This document shows, one piece after another, positions 34,331-45,943 of a stretch of DNA of 64,000 nt. A program made the translations under genes and the position numbers. Under the pieces are notes generated by a model. The model was not told where the DNA came from. It saw nothing but the letters and a program-made list of their open reading frames with translations, and searched no databases. Source of the stretch: Ryuthela nishihirai (taxonomy: Eukaryota; Arthropoda; Arachnida; Araneae; Heptathelidae); NCBI GenBank assembly GCA_038380435.1, contig JAWZYU010000007.1, forward strand, positions 85,574,334-85,638,333, given 5' to 3'. Position 1 is the stretch's first letter, and each line of letters opens with the position of its first letter.

Positions 34331-34610
34331 TTTATGCTTCTGCTTTCCCCTTATGCACTCAGCCCCCAAAAAGCCAGAGGCACCAAACTTTGTATAAACT
34401 TTTCCTTCGCCCAGGGCAAGAATAGAGGCTATGTGCGAACTGGCAGGGATCAACCACAACCAAATGTGAAACGGGTTCAATTTTTTGAAATTCCTACACA
34501 CTTAACAATTAGTGGTTATTGAAAATAATCGTTGCCACGATAAATTTAAAAGAAGAAATAATTCAATTAATTTCTTTCTTCTTTCGTGTGATAAAACCAT
34601 TGTTTCAGAA
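34331..34610 (+). repeat. Dispersed repeat family E, copy 2
   Basis: Collinear with the reverse complement of 11381-11735 but without the 70-bp duplication there. The 62-codon frame 34334-34522 falls in the repeat and is not evidence of a gene. Confidence 0.6.
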
Positions 34611-34872
34611 ATGAGTAAATAAATAGTTTAAGTCAAGAGCGGAAGAGAAGCACGAACTATTTTTATGGAAGTGAAGGTGTTTGAAACCACGAGCACCGCC
34701 AGGCAAATCTGTCACTTTTCACTAAAGGTATCTTCAGAGTTTCTAGTTAAAATTTTTTTGCTTATATAATTGTAACTCTTCCTTATTAAGAACATAAAAG
34801 TTGTTTGAAAGCAATGTCATTTTTTACAGCTTCATTGGAAGAGACTTTTGTTTAATTTTTTTTTTCTTGTTC

Positions 34873-35005
34873 ATGGCTGTTTGTGTCGTTTTTCTGCTGA
34901 GGTCCTGCCATCCTCTCAGACCTTCTACTATGGCATATAAACTGACAGGCTCCTGTCAGACCTCTGTGGCAAGCAGCTGCTTGAGGGGGCATTTTTTTTT
35001 TATTT
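34873..35005 (+). mobile_element. SINE-B copy lacking the tRNA head
   Basis: It starts at CATGGCTGTTTGTGTCG, immediately 3' of where the tRNA-like head ends in full copies, and runs through the complete body to GCTGCTTGAGGGGGC and a T-rich tail. The body is close to consensus. Confidence 0.85.
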
Positions 35006-35125
35006 TATTTTTATACGAGTATAAACTGCTGAAAATTGCATATTGGTGTAAATAACAATCTGATCCTGGGTTCCAACTGCCCGTCAAATGATTCTGTCCG
35101 GCCTGCCACTATGTATAGCAATAGG

Positions 35126-35485
35126 GGTGGGTCATTTTACCTCTGAGAGGTATTTCTATGCTTACAAAGGTTAAATGGTCATGTCACAAAGACTCGAAGG
35201 GCTGGGTGATGAACAGGGGAGGGCACCCACTGGACAGCTGTTATGAGGCGGATAGGGAAGCCGCCCGTCAGGTTTATCCAGCGTGTTTCTTTAATGTGAC
35301 CAGAGTGTAGCATTTCTGCACACGGGAACACGATTCAGAGTTCCATCAGATGGATGATAAACCGTTTCAAAGTCTATCAGTGTCTCCTTTCTCGCCAATT
35401 GCATAATAGGGGTTAGCGAAAATAAATCTCGCGCAGGCTCAGTTATGACTCGAACCTGGGAGCTACAGATTCCGACCCTTACCAC
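35126..35485 (-). mobile_element. Old SINE-A copy
   Basis: Reverse copy from GGGTCATTTTACCTCTGAGA to the head end ACTCGAACCTGGGAGCTACAG. Substitutions and small indels throughout. Target duplication not evident. Confidence 0.82.
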
Positions 35486-35765
35486 GTGATAGGATATATA
35501 TTCTGTCGTAAAATTTAACGATAAACATCTATCAAAATGATGCTTACATTCCTATAATGTTAGAGGGGTATTTAATGTTTAGAATCTTGCAGATATTGAA
35601 ACTTTTATTTTAACATTACAGATTTCCCATTTAGAAGGACTAATAAAAAAATGAATTATCGTACTGTAATTTTAACTTATTTTTAATCCATTTCTTAACT
35701 TTTTTTTAAAATGAATAATCGGACTGTAAGTATCGGATGTAAATTTTATGTTTATTGGCAATATA

Positions 35766-36150
35766 CATTGAATGATCACTGAAATATGACCACCCCCAAC
35801 CACAATAAACCTCGACTTTTCACTAAACTCACTCACTGCACACGAGCTCAGGGTAGTTAGAGATATGGTCTTGCAAGTCAGAATGTGAACGTTTATAGTC
35901 ATGAGAAAAGTTACGGATATCACAAAGTTTCAAAATGGTGGGTCCGGGTAGACTCAATCGGATTCGGCGCCGGGTACCCCAGTCTCAGAAATGGCATGTC
36001 TTTTTAGTTTTTCACTGTCCAGAGTGGTTAAGGTGTGTAAAGGAGTGATCCGAGGAACACACAGCGGACATCGCTCATCTCTTCTGGCCACCGAATCCAT
36101 CGGATTTCCATCCCATCGAACACTTGTGAGATATTCTGGAACTTGATGTG
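35766..36150 (+). pseudogene. Tc1-like transposon relic
   Basis: The terminus after TA (35764-35765) reads CATTGAATGATCACTGAAAT then ATGACCACCCC, the same as the foldback MITE at 21459. At about 36079-36145 the plus strand encodes FWPPNPSDFHPIEHL, a stop, then DILEL. This is the Tc1 motif WPxxSPDLNPIExLWD around the second or third catalytic acidic residue. The rest of the transposase and the right terminus are not found. Confidence 0.7.
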
Positions 36151-36237
36151 AGTTTTAATAAATTTTCTGCGAGGATCGGATTAGCATTCTCTTTAGCTAC
36201 TTTTTTCAGAGGTTTAACACCTGATACTGAGTTGGCC

Positions 36238-36525
36238 CTTTTTTTTTAACACAATGGCTAATTGACCAGGTCACAAAAACCCGAAGGGTTCAGAGAAAGT
36301 TGGAGAAAGGGGACTACTCGACAGCTGTTAGGCGACACATAGAAAACTCCCATTAAGTCACCCAGCGTGTTATTTAAAGGGCGGATTATGGCCCTTCTTC
36401 TGCCCACGGGGCTTTATGTCCCATCCGACGGACGGCGGTCTTTCTAAGCTCATCGGTGTCCTCTTTCTGTCAAAAGGCAGGGTGGAGGTTTAGCGGAAAT
36501 AAATCTCAACGCCCCTCTGATTCTG
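36238..36525 (-). mobile_element. Old SINE-A fragment
   Basis: Reverse: AACACAATGGCTAATTGACC, GGGTTCAGAGAAAGTTGGAG, ATGTCCCATCCGACGGACGG (intact central block), GATAAATCTCAACGCC. The head is lost. Confidence 0.8.
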
Positions 36526-36698
36526 AGACTTCTGATATTGACAAGTTAATAAAATGATGTTTCTTTATGCCTTTGAGCAGAAGTTTAAAACAGTGGAATA
36601 TCCTCAATATTAGGGAGAAATTTAAAAATTAGCAAACTCGGTGAGAGGCAATATCTGAGAGACTTGTAAAATTCCGAAAAGAAGAGGAAGAGTCGCGA

Positions 36699-37090
36699 GT
36701 TGGGTTGGGTTGTTTTACCTCTGAACGGCACTTTTTGCACACCATGGGCTAAATGGCCAGGTCACATGGAGCCCGAAGGCTCAGAGAAGGTTGGGGGAGG
36801 GGACCCACTGGAACAACTGTTGGGAGACAGATGATAGCCTCCCGTCAAGGCCATCCAGCGTGCTCTTTAACGTGCACAGGGTATGGCTCTCCCGCACACA
36901 GGGCCACGGCTTAACGTCCCATCCGACGGACGGCGGCCTTTCCAAGCCCATCGGTGTCCCCTACTGACCGTGGGCAGGGCGGGGAATTTTGCGGAGATAA
37001 ATCTCAACGCTGACCCAGCTGGGACTCGAACCTGGGAACTGCAGATTACGAGCCTGGCGCGCTACCGACTGAGCCACCCCCGCCCCAAAA
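36699..37090 (-). mobile_element. SINE-A copy, full length with target duplication
   Basis: Exact AAGAGTCGCGA at 36688-36698 and 37091-37101. A near-consensus copy whose tail is the complement of AAAACAACCCAACCCAAC. Confidence 0.95.
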
Positions 37091-37268
37091 AAGAGTCGCG
37101 ATGAGTGTCCCCAAAGTTTTTGCATTATTTCCTTTCAGAGAAAGTTTAAGATAGTTACAGATCACGTGGTGCTGCTGTTTACAACTCGCTGAAGAGGCGA
37201 GTCATGCCTTGAAACGAAATAGTCGAGTAAAAATATTTATTTTCAAATAGTTCAAAATTAAAAATTAA

Positions 37269-37460
37269 GTACCCTCTCAAGCAGCTGCTTGCCACAGAGG
37301 TCTAACAGGAGTCTGTCAGTTTACATGCCATTGTAGAAGGTCTGTGAGGATGGCAGGACCTCAGCAGAAATACACCACAAACAGCCATGCCTTACCCGCG
37401 GCTCAAACCCAGGTCGGTTTGGTCAGAAGCCTGGCGTGCTAACCACTCGGCCACTGGACA
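37269..37460 (-). mobile_element. SINE-B copy, full length
   Basis: Reverse: CTCAAGCAGCTGCTTGCC to GCTAACCACTCGGCCA. Box B complement is changed (GGCTCAAACCC). Confidence 0.88.
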
Positions 37461-38078
37461 TCATTCTCTAATTCCATTTTTACTATTACATTATGGTATC
37501 TAAACTTTTAAGGGATAAGTATTCATCAGTTATACGTAACATATTTCCGTTCGAAGAAAGTAGGAATTTGATTTCATTATTTTGTACAAAAAACGGAAGT
37601 TTCGAAACCAGTACAGTTCTAATAGGTATACTCAAGCGACTTATTACAAATTGTTTGTCTTCAATAGTAGGATAATTCCGGTTTGCGAATGTATTGGCAC
37701 TTTCTACATCATTTAGTGTGATTATAGTAGTAGAAGCATTTATGCTTTGAGCAACATAAATTTTATCTTTTCTAAACTTGTTAGCGATAGATAATACAAC
37801 ACTAAAGAGTTTAACTTCATTACGTTTTAATCTGAAAGTCCAGTTTCATAACGGATCTCGTTTACATTCATTTTCACTTCCCATTTCTACAACTACACAA
37901 AACTCAGATGTCGATGCAGAGAAAACTAAAACTCCGTCTTATCATTTCAATAGCCAACTTCCCAAATAAGTAATGTCGACAATTCCAATATTATGGTTAT
38001 TCATCTGTACTTGATCTGCATAATAGAGCGCATGATTGGGCGTTACGAGAGCTTCTTTAATATTAAAAATAATAAAAA
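37461..38078. other. Unassigned interval
   Basis: Two 60-63-codon plus-strand frames are unrecognised. No repeat seen. Confidence 0.35.
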
Positions 38079-38263
38079 ATCCTCAAGCAGCTGCTTGCCA
38101 CAGAGGTCTGACAGGAGCCTGTCAGTTTATATGCCATAGTAGAAGGTCTGAGAGGATGGCAGAACCTCAGCAGAAAAACGACACATATATCCATGCCTTA
38201 CCCGGGGCTCGAACCCAGTCCCTTAGATCAGTAGCCAAGCGTGCTAACCACTCGGCCATTACT
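38079..38263 (-). mobile_element. SINE-B copy, full length
   Basis: Reverse copy with the CCGGGGCTCGAACCC box B complement and GCTAACCACTCGGCCAT. No clear duplication of the target. Confidence 0.9.
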
Positions 38264-39570
38264 AATATCATCTTATGTTTGCAGCTGTATGTTTTTTTCT
38301 TTGTTTTAATATATGAAGATCTATTCAAATATTTTGAAATATTTCAAAGCATCTGAAGATCCATTAAAAAAATTTCAGATAAAAAATAACGAGAGTTATA
38401 TAATATTGATTACCTAATGTTTAAAAACTTAAACAAAAAATATGTAAGAACAAAGATGTATTCGGGATTTTTCTCCCAACGCTATATTACTCAGAAGAGA
38501 TATAAAAATCTCCGAATTGGAAATTCCTATTAATTTTTTCAAAGAAATTACACGGGTGGGTGCAACATGAGGGCAGAAATAATAAATTTATTTTAGAATT
38601 CCCTCTTGCTGCCAAAGTAAATACTTGGATAAATCATAGAAATCCTTTCATCGTTTCATGCGTGCGTAATTGATCACTCATCGTTATGTTAAAATTTTTT
38701 GAATCTCATAGTCCCCATTGAGAAAAGAAAAAAAAAATCAACCTTCACTAAAAAGAACAGCTTAAAAAGATGCCAATTCTACACTACTATGGTTTCCAAA
38801 GCCTTCTAGTTCTGCGTATTTTAAACTTTTTATCCATTCACCTCGGAGAATTTGAAACTGGAGGATTGCATTGAAAGTCGAAAGGCCTACACAAAAAGGA
38901 AAAAATAAAAAGATCCATTCTAACGAAAATTATTGCAGGAGAAAATTCTTTACAAGACTGGCTTTTCTGTGCCAACCTTCAACGTCACTGAGCATGGCCT
39001 AAAAGAGGTCATAGACTACTCTGATTCCGTAGTTAAATACCCAGAAAACATGGTTCTACCAAGAAAAAGTTTCTGACTCAAAAAACAGAGTTGTAAAAAA
39101 ACGTTTTGATAGCAGAAATATTTTTGAAATATAAGATATAAAAATAAATTCAGTAGAAAAATATAAATAAACGATTTAGTCTACAAAGGAAAAATACTGG
39201 AAAACTTTTCTGAAGCTTGTAATGTTCTTTGTAACAAACAAGAACACATTTTCTTAAAACAGTCAACCATGCAAACGTTTCAAGTTTCTACTCCTTGTTT
39301 ATAATATTTCTAGCACGTTTAACAAGCACTCGACGATTCAAGAAACTAATGAGTAACAGATATGCAATGAATTTATCTTTCGTTAAAATTAAAACTTCAG
39401 AATAAAAGATTATTTTTATGTTGTTACATTTGAGACGTGTTTCTTCTTTTTGGTGATCCAAATGATTTAATTTCACTAATCGAGTTCAACGTGCAACGTC
39501 AGAATGTGCTGTCGAGTTTCTTTAGGTAATATTATTTCATTTCTTCCTACTTTATTATACTGGAAGTATC
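38264..39570. other. Unassigned AT-rich interval
   Basis: Nothing recognised in about 1.3 kb. Confidence 0.45.
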
Positions 39571-39571
39571 G

Positions 39572-39705
39572 AGGCATGGATGCATGTGTCGTTTTTCTGC
39601 TGAGGTTCCGCCATCCTCACAGACCTACTATGGCGTATTAAACCGACAGGCTCCTGTCAGACCTCTGTAGCAAACAGCTGCTTGAAGAGATATTTATTTT
39701 TTTAT
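39572..39705 (+). mobile_element. SINE-B copy lacking the tRNA head
   Basis: It starts GGCATGGATGCATGTGTCG, within a few bases of the equivalent start at 34873, and continues through the body to CAAACAGCTGCTTGAAG. A six-base TATCGA is found on both sides but is too short to prove a target duplication. Confidence 0.83.
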
Positions 39706-39734
39706 TTATCGATAATATGATTTTATTTATTCTT

Positions 39735-40295
39735 AGTTTTCCCGACACCAAACAACAGTATCTAATTTATTTCTAATTTTACTGCCAAGGCATTGATTAG
39801 TTTATTTACATTATCGCCACAAAACTTTATTATCTCGTTAATTTTAAATTTTTCTTAAATTTTTCTTCACCAGGCAGCATTATCTAAATTATTTTAAAAT
39901 TCCTTGTCCCCAAGCAATATCATCCAATCTATTTCCAATTTTACCGCCACCAGACAGCATCATCTATTTTTTTTACATCTACTGTGGTACCAAGTAACTT
40001 AATTTATATGGAACCAAGAACCACTTTCTATTTCATTGTGTGTTTTCACTTTTAATTAATTCCTAATATTCACCTAATTTCTATTTCATCCTCAGCATTT
40101 CCCAATTGAATCCTATTTTTTCATGGCAATGACACATCCTCTAATTCATTCCAAATTTCTATGAAATCAGACAAAATCATCTATTTTATCTTCCGTGGAA
40201 CCAACCAGCATTTTCTAATTCATTTCAAATTTCTTTACCACTGGCGAGATTATTCTTAGCTTTCCCGCCGCCAAACAGCATCATCTATATTGATA
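39735..40295 (+). repeat. Degenerate tandem repeat, about 60-bp unit
   Basis: Recurring ACC(A/G)(C/G)CACCA(G/A)ACAGCATCATCTA-like words followed by TTTATTTC(T/C)AATTTT. Units are strongly eroded and spacing is irregular. Confidence 0.55.
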
Positions 40296-40424
40296 TGAAC
40301 GGATACTACCATATCTCTAAAAATATGTGTAAGGTAACCACGATTTTGTAACGTGGAAGAAAAAAAGCGTGCGTATTTAACTCATGCGACCCCGAGCATG
40401 CAAATTTTAATTAAAATATTAAAT

Positions 40425-40606
40425 ACCCCCTCAAGCAGCTGCTTGCCACAGAGGTCTGACAGGAGCCTGTCAGTTTATATGCCATAGTAGAAGATCTGAG
40501 AGGATGGCAGGACCTCAGCAGAAAAACGACACACATCCATGCCTTATCCGGGGCTCGAACCCGGTCCCATTAGATCAATAGCCAAGCGTGCTAACCACTC
40601 GGCCAC
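40425..40606 (-). mobile_element. SINE-B copy, full length
   Basis: Reverse: CCCTCAAGCAGCTGCTTGCC, body, GGGGCTCGAACCCGGTCCC, GCTAACCACTCGGCCA. Close to consensus. Confidence 0.92.
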
Positions 40607-41160
40607 ACGATTGACATAAAGAGCGCGTGGCTGCAGTGGCCATCAAAACTGCTAACCACGTTGGTCGCTACTCCTTTCCGTCTCTGCCAGTCCAGACTGG
40701 CAGGGACGGAAGTCACTAAGGACTACCAGAAGGAGATCTAAATTTTAGGATTTCAACTTTTCAACAATCAAGACTAAATTCTTTTATAAACGAAATGGTA
40801 GAAGTGAATTAACACAATAAAGGAGGCTAATGTTAAGAAAGAGTATAAAATAGCTTTTTCTTCTGAACTTCTTTATGTCTGGATAGATTACTTTTCTAGT
40901 ATTTATCGTATCCCTAAATCAATAGATTAAAACTTTCAAGCGATATAGATTAGAGTTGACATATTTAAATAGTTACATGACATTATGAGAGTCATTTTCA
41001 TTAGTTCAGGAGTACACATCACTATGATTTCCATTTCAAAACTGTTTAATTTTTAATTCATTTAAAATGGCATCTCTATGTATTTTTCATTCTATGTAAA
41101 TAAGAGTCACATTCAAAACTTCCTTAAATTTGAAACAAGCTTTTTAGGATAAAATATCCC
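40607..41160. other. Unassigned interval with a small hairpin
   Basis: A 15-bp inverted repeat with one mismatch lies at 40677-40691 and 40696-40710 (CTGCCAGT with ACTGGCAG). The rest is AT-rich and unassigned. Confidence 0.45.
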
Positions 41161-41169
41161 TGCATATCA

Positions 41170-41540
41170 GGGGCGGAGCGTGGGTCAGTCGGTAGCGCGC
41201 CAGGCTCGTAATCTGTAGTTCCCAGGTTCGAGTCAGCGTTGAGATTTATCTCCGCAAAATTCCCCACCCTGCCCACGATCAGTAGGGGACACAGTTTGGA
41301 AAAGCCACCTTCCGTCGAATGGGACTTTAGGCCGTGGCCCTGTGTACGGGAGAGCCATACCCTGTGCACGTTAAAGAACACGCTGGATGGCCTTGACGGG
41401 AGCCTACCATCTGTCTCCCAGCAGCTGTTCCTGTGGGTCCCCTCCCCCAACCTTCTCTGAGCCTCGGAGTCCATGTGACCTGGCCATTTAGCCCATGGTG
41501 TGCAAAAAAAGTGCCGTTCAGAGGTAAAACAACCCAACTC
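41170..41540 (+). mobile_element. SINE-A copy with target duplication
   Basis: TGCATATCA (41161-41169) and TGCAGATCA (41541-41549) flank it with one difference. The head reads GGGTCAGTCGGTAGCGCGCC. About 13 bp after box B (the CAGCTGGGT region) is deleted. The antisense strand holds the longest chance frame over this family, 137 codons. Confidence 0.88.
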
Positions 41541-41549
41541 TGCAGATCA

Positions 41550-43122
41550 TTCTCAAATCTCTGTGAATCTTGATCTGCAACAATATTCCTTTAATGTTTA
41601 AAGATGCAGGCAAATCATTTAAGAGCAGACGTAGCCCATCCTACACATTTTTCATCAAAATTAGCGATAAAGCGCAATAAAAAATCAAATGATGAATTTT
41701 AAAAACCAAACTGAAAGAATCAGGTACCAAACTTCAAAAATTATACTTAGTTTTAGCAAAATATTTGTTGCAACGATTATTACATATTAACAAAATTTTA
41801 AACGATTTATTACAACAGTTATTTTCAGGTAAATTCTTATGGCTAATAATTCCGCTATAATTCAGATTCCACAATCCTCTAAATATTAAGAGTTTTTTTT
41901 TAATTCGAGATTTGGAAAAATTGGAGCGATATCATCAATTTCTCTCTAGTAACGGATTTCGGGAAAATTCTTGTTTCCGAAGTTAAGAGTTTTTGAATAT
42001 TGCTGTGCACATAACACTTTAATGCTCTAGTACTTTTATTAACAACGTAGGGTCCATGAGCAATGTTTCTAAGCAAATTTAAATTGCATTAACACCATTT
42101 GGCTACAGTCAATCTGGTGATACGATTATTCCCATGGGAGCGAACAGTTACGGATGGCCAACGGAGGAAGGCAGATCACCCTTTCGCAAGAAGCGAATCA
42201 CAGTTTCCCTGGAAATTCGGATCATCACTATGGAAACACGTCCGCTCAGATGAAAATGTATGGAATGGATATAACGCTTTCGTGGAAAATCAGATGTCCA
42301 AGCTCATGTGGGTTTCCAATGCAATATTATATATTAGCTTTGATCTACACCAGTGTCATTTAATCAGTAGCTAGCGAGAAAGGTTGCTGGTAACTAGCAA
42401 AAGCTTTCTATGAAGTTTCCTCCCAGTATGAACAATGAGTTCTTCAGAGTGATGGGAGGGATGGAACCCCCCCCCCCTTCCATGAGTTTCGGGCAAGCTA
42501 AGAGTACCCTAGTCCAAAGAGTTTGGACACTATTAGCCAAAAGTACTGGGGCTCCCCGTGGTACGACAATAGAAAACTACTTCGGTGGGGCACTTGTATC
42601 ACTTGGTTCGTTGTGATACTGCAACTGTTGTATTTCGGGTTCCAGTGGTGGAATGGTCGTTCGTCCTATAATAGTCTGCAGATTAGCTAGTAGCTTTGCG
42701 GATCTGATCATAATTGTAAAAACAAACCACATTTAAAGCTCCATAATTTTGGAAATGTACGTGTGTTTTTCCCCCATAAAATTACTACAACAGGAAGACT
42801 GAAGATGGTAATAGATCATTTTGAATATAAAAGTGAAACATCAGTAGTTGGAGTTAAAATCTCGGTGGGGAAGGCGATAAACACTCTGTAATCATTAGCA
42901 AAAAAAATTATAGTTTTTTTTTCCAGAAAACTGATTATCATTTGTAAATGGATGATCTCTTAACTACATTACAGTATTAGAAAAAGGTATTGGGACACTG
43001 CAATGTTATATGAATGGAAGGTTCTAAGCTTGAAAAAAATTTCTATGAAAAAATGCCACTGTAGATAATGACCTAAATCTAATCTTTCTAAGCTTCGATT
43101 TTCAACAATAATCATGGAGATG
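41550..43122. other. Interval with one dispersed tRNA-like repeat
   Basis: At 42592-42680, TATCACTTGGTTCGTTGTG and ATACTGCAACTG match the family at 27478. A 91-codon frame at 42099-42374 in a less AT-rich patch is unrecognised. A C-rich run lies at about 42467-42478. Confidence 0.35.
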
Positions 43123-43398
43123 CCTCACCACCTTTCTGAACTAAACATTGGTCGTTGTTCAATCAAGAATGAACATCATACCTGCCTACTCACATTCTGA
43201 TTATATATACACACATCAAAGATTCTCTGTTGATGAGCCGAAGGATAACATCTCATGGTAAAGGGTTGTGCAGCAGCATGGGCATTCCTTTCCCGTACGA
43301 AATCATCATCTCGCAATACTCGGAATGTGAATACATACGAATGATGCTCACTCCCGGTTGAACAACGACCGATGATTAGGTCGGAACGGTAGTGAGGA
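43123..43398. mobile_element. MITE-like inverted repeat element
   Basis: Arms of about 57 bp (43123-43179 and 43341-43398) are inverted copies with perhaps a quarter of positions changed. The best part is GGTCGTTGTTCAA on the left against TTGAACAACGACC on the right. The superfamily and target duplication are not clear. Confidence 0.6.
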
Positions 43399-43438
43399 TA
43401 TTTTATATAATATATAGTCAACTCCATGACACACGCGG

Positions 43439-43740
43439 TTGCGCACTGTGTATTTGCATCACATGAATAACCAACATGGTCATTTACATATTCTTACGTA
43501 CAGTCATTGGATGCGTTCCGAGAATGTGTACGAAACATGTACAGGCACAAAAGAAACCTTTTCTGGTAGACACAAGACACAGCTTGTCTCAACCCAGGCT
43601 ATCGAAGCATCAGCAAAGGTAAGTTCCTTGATGACTGATTCACTGGATTCACCTGATTTCCCTGGTGGCAACAACATATATGCTGCCACCAGTGACTACT
43701 ACTCTACAACGGCCCATTTAGAATTTTGGACTAGGTAACA
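43439..43740 (+). other. Unrecognised 99-codon frame in a less AT-rich patch
   Basis: The frame holds no motif I know. AAAGGTAAGTTCC at about 43614 would make a good splice donor if part of this were an exon, but nothing else supports a gene. Confidence 0.2.
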
Positions 43741-43880
43741 GTACAGACCATGAAAAGCCTTCATGGACTCTAGAGCTTCAATATTATTGCCGGACCAAAT
43801 TAATATTTTTAAAAAAATATCGGAATGCTTAAGAGAAGACACAGATCTACGAGGGTTAATAGGGACAAATGGGACATCGG

Positions 43881-43933
43881 ACCGATGATCTAAGTTTGAA
43901 TTTTTAGTAAGATTTCAAACTTAGATCATCGGT
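43881..43933. repeat. Perfect 20-bp hairpin
   Basis: ACCGATGATCTAAGTTTGAA (43881-43900) is exactly inverted at 43914-43933 around a 13-base loop. It could be a miniature element or a hairpin in an RNA. Neither flank identifies it. Confidence 0.9.
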
Positions 43934-44856
43934 CGTTTTCCATTCCCCTCCTCTCCTACACATAAACACACTTTATTACTAAGGCGAATGGGAGCAAAAA
44001 ATGTAAAAAAAATACTTTAATTCTTTTAACATCACTAAAACAGAGACAAAAGATCCAAATTGCGATTACTCTCTAGCCATTTGCCTTATTATTTTCTATA
44101 CCGGAAACTGCTCAGGAAAATCTAGATTTCAACAGTCTGTAGTTTGGTGGTCCGTCTTGTTTAGCTACAAAAAAATGGGTTCCGCCATGCTTAAAAATGG
44201 AAGTCCAGCATATTCACCGATTAAAAGTAGGAGTCCGAAACCGATTCAGGTTTAAGAACCATTGCATTGGTTCATAATAATCATAACGAAACAACCATTG
44301 GCATAATAACACAAGCGATCAATCTTTCCTACAGAAAAACTTGTGCCATGACAACCTCTCTAATCCTCATTCTCATTGATTAAGTATGCTTCCTTCTTCA
44401 CGATGGGGTTCAATATCTGCTCATCGCAGTGTAGAAGTGGACGAGTCATCATTTCGTTGACATTAACCCGCGGTATTAGGACAGGTGAGGAAGAAAAGTT
44501 ACCTAGGAAGGAACAGCTGAATGGAGCGAAGAAAATTAGTCTTTGGAAGAAAATAAGGAATTAGAATTAGGTGACTTAGGATAGTAATTGGAATCGCAGA
44601 GAGTAACAGAACATCAATGAAGGTGTAGAAGCAGTTGCGGCTCTAGTTGACACATCAATGAAATTATCATAATTAATTCTACGTATACTAAAATGAAGCA
44701 GCTATAGAACCTTTCATATTAGCGTGGCAATGTTAATAAAAACAGGCCCATGCGAGGTCAATAGGAATTTAGAGCTCTGAAAATTCCTAAAAAGGAACTT
44801 TTTCTGAAAAATATGAACCGAAAATTCAGCATTGTGGTTGAATAAAGGAAGCTCTA
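43934..44856. other. Unassigned interval
   Basis: No repeat or coding sequence recognised. Confidence 0.4.
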
Positions 44857-45943
44857 GTGTGCACAGGAAGGAACTTTCATGAATATGGGACCTAATGTGC
44901 ACAGGGTGAAACTCTCCTGAATATGGGACCTAATGTGCACAGGGTAAAACTCTCCTGAATATGGGACCTAATGTGCACAGATTGAAACTCTCCTGAATAT
45001 GGGACCTAATGTGCACAGGTTGAAACTCTCCTGAATATGGGACCTAATGTGCACAGGTTGAAACTCTCCTGAATATGGGACCTAATGTGCACAAGGTGAA
45101 ACTCTCCTGAATATGGTACCTAATGTGCACAGAGTGAGACTCTTTTTATTACGAGACCTAATGTGTGCAGAGCGAGACTCTCCTGAATATGGGACCTAAT
45201 GTGCACAGGAAAAGACTCTCCTGAATATGGGACAAAACGTGCACAGAGGGAGACTTTCCTGAATACTGGACCTAACGTGCACAGGAAGAGACTCTCCTGA
45301 ATATGGTATCTAATGTGCACAGAGTGAGACTCTCCTGAACATGGGACCTAAATTGCACAGAGGGAGACTTTCCTGAATACAAGACCTAATGTGCACAGGA
45401 AGAGACTCTCCTGAATATGGTATCTAATGTGCACAGAGTGAGACTCTCCTGAACATGGGACCTAAATTGCACAGAGGGAGACTTTCCTGAATACAAGACC
45501 TAATGTGCACAGGAAGAGACTCTCCTGAATATGGGACCTAATGTGCACAGGGCGAGAATCTCTTGAATATGGTACCTAATGTGCACAGAGGGAGACGTTC
45601 CTGAATACAGGACCTAATGTGCACAGGAAGAGACTTTCCTGAATATGGGACCTAATGTGCACAGAGTGAGACTCTTTTAAATAGAGACCTAATGTGCAGA
45701 GGGAAACTTTCCTGAATACCTAATGTGCCTAATGTGCACAGGAACCTACGGACCTAATGTGCACAGGAAGAGACTTTCTTGAATGTGGGACCTAATGTGC
45801 ACAGAGTGAGACTCTTTTAAATACGAGACCTAATGTGCACAGAGGGAAACTTTCCTGAATACCGGACCTAATGTGCACAGGAAGAGACTTTCCTGAATAT
45901 GGGACCTAATGTGCACAGGGTGAAACGCTCCTGAATACGGGAC
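44857..45943 (+). repeat. 38-bp minisatellite, about 28 units
   Basis: Units read CCTAATGTGCACAGGGTGAA followed by ACTCTCCTGAATATGGGA, 38 bp each. The left third is homogeneous. To the right, variants alternate, and from about 45302 to 45530 a three-unit (114-bp) higher-order block is repeated almost exactly. Since 38 is not a multiple of three no frame survives, and the short minus-strand frames are chance. Confidence 0.97.

Noticed and set aside
43439..43738. Exon with a GTAAGT donor at about 43614
   Set aside because: The donor match alone is common by chance. The peptide is unrecognised and no acceptor or second exon is visible.
45120..45320. His/Ser repeat protein on the minus strand
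   Set aside because: The 38-bp unit shifts frame at every repeat; the open stretch is accidental.
44857..45943. CRISPR array
   Set aside because: Units are contiguous 38-bp repeats without unique spacers, in an animal genome context.
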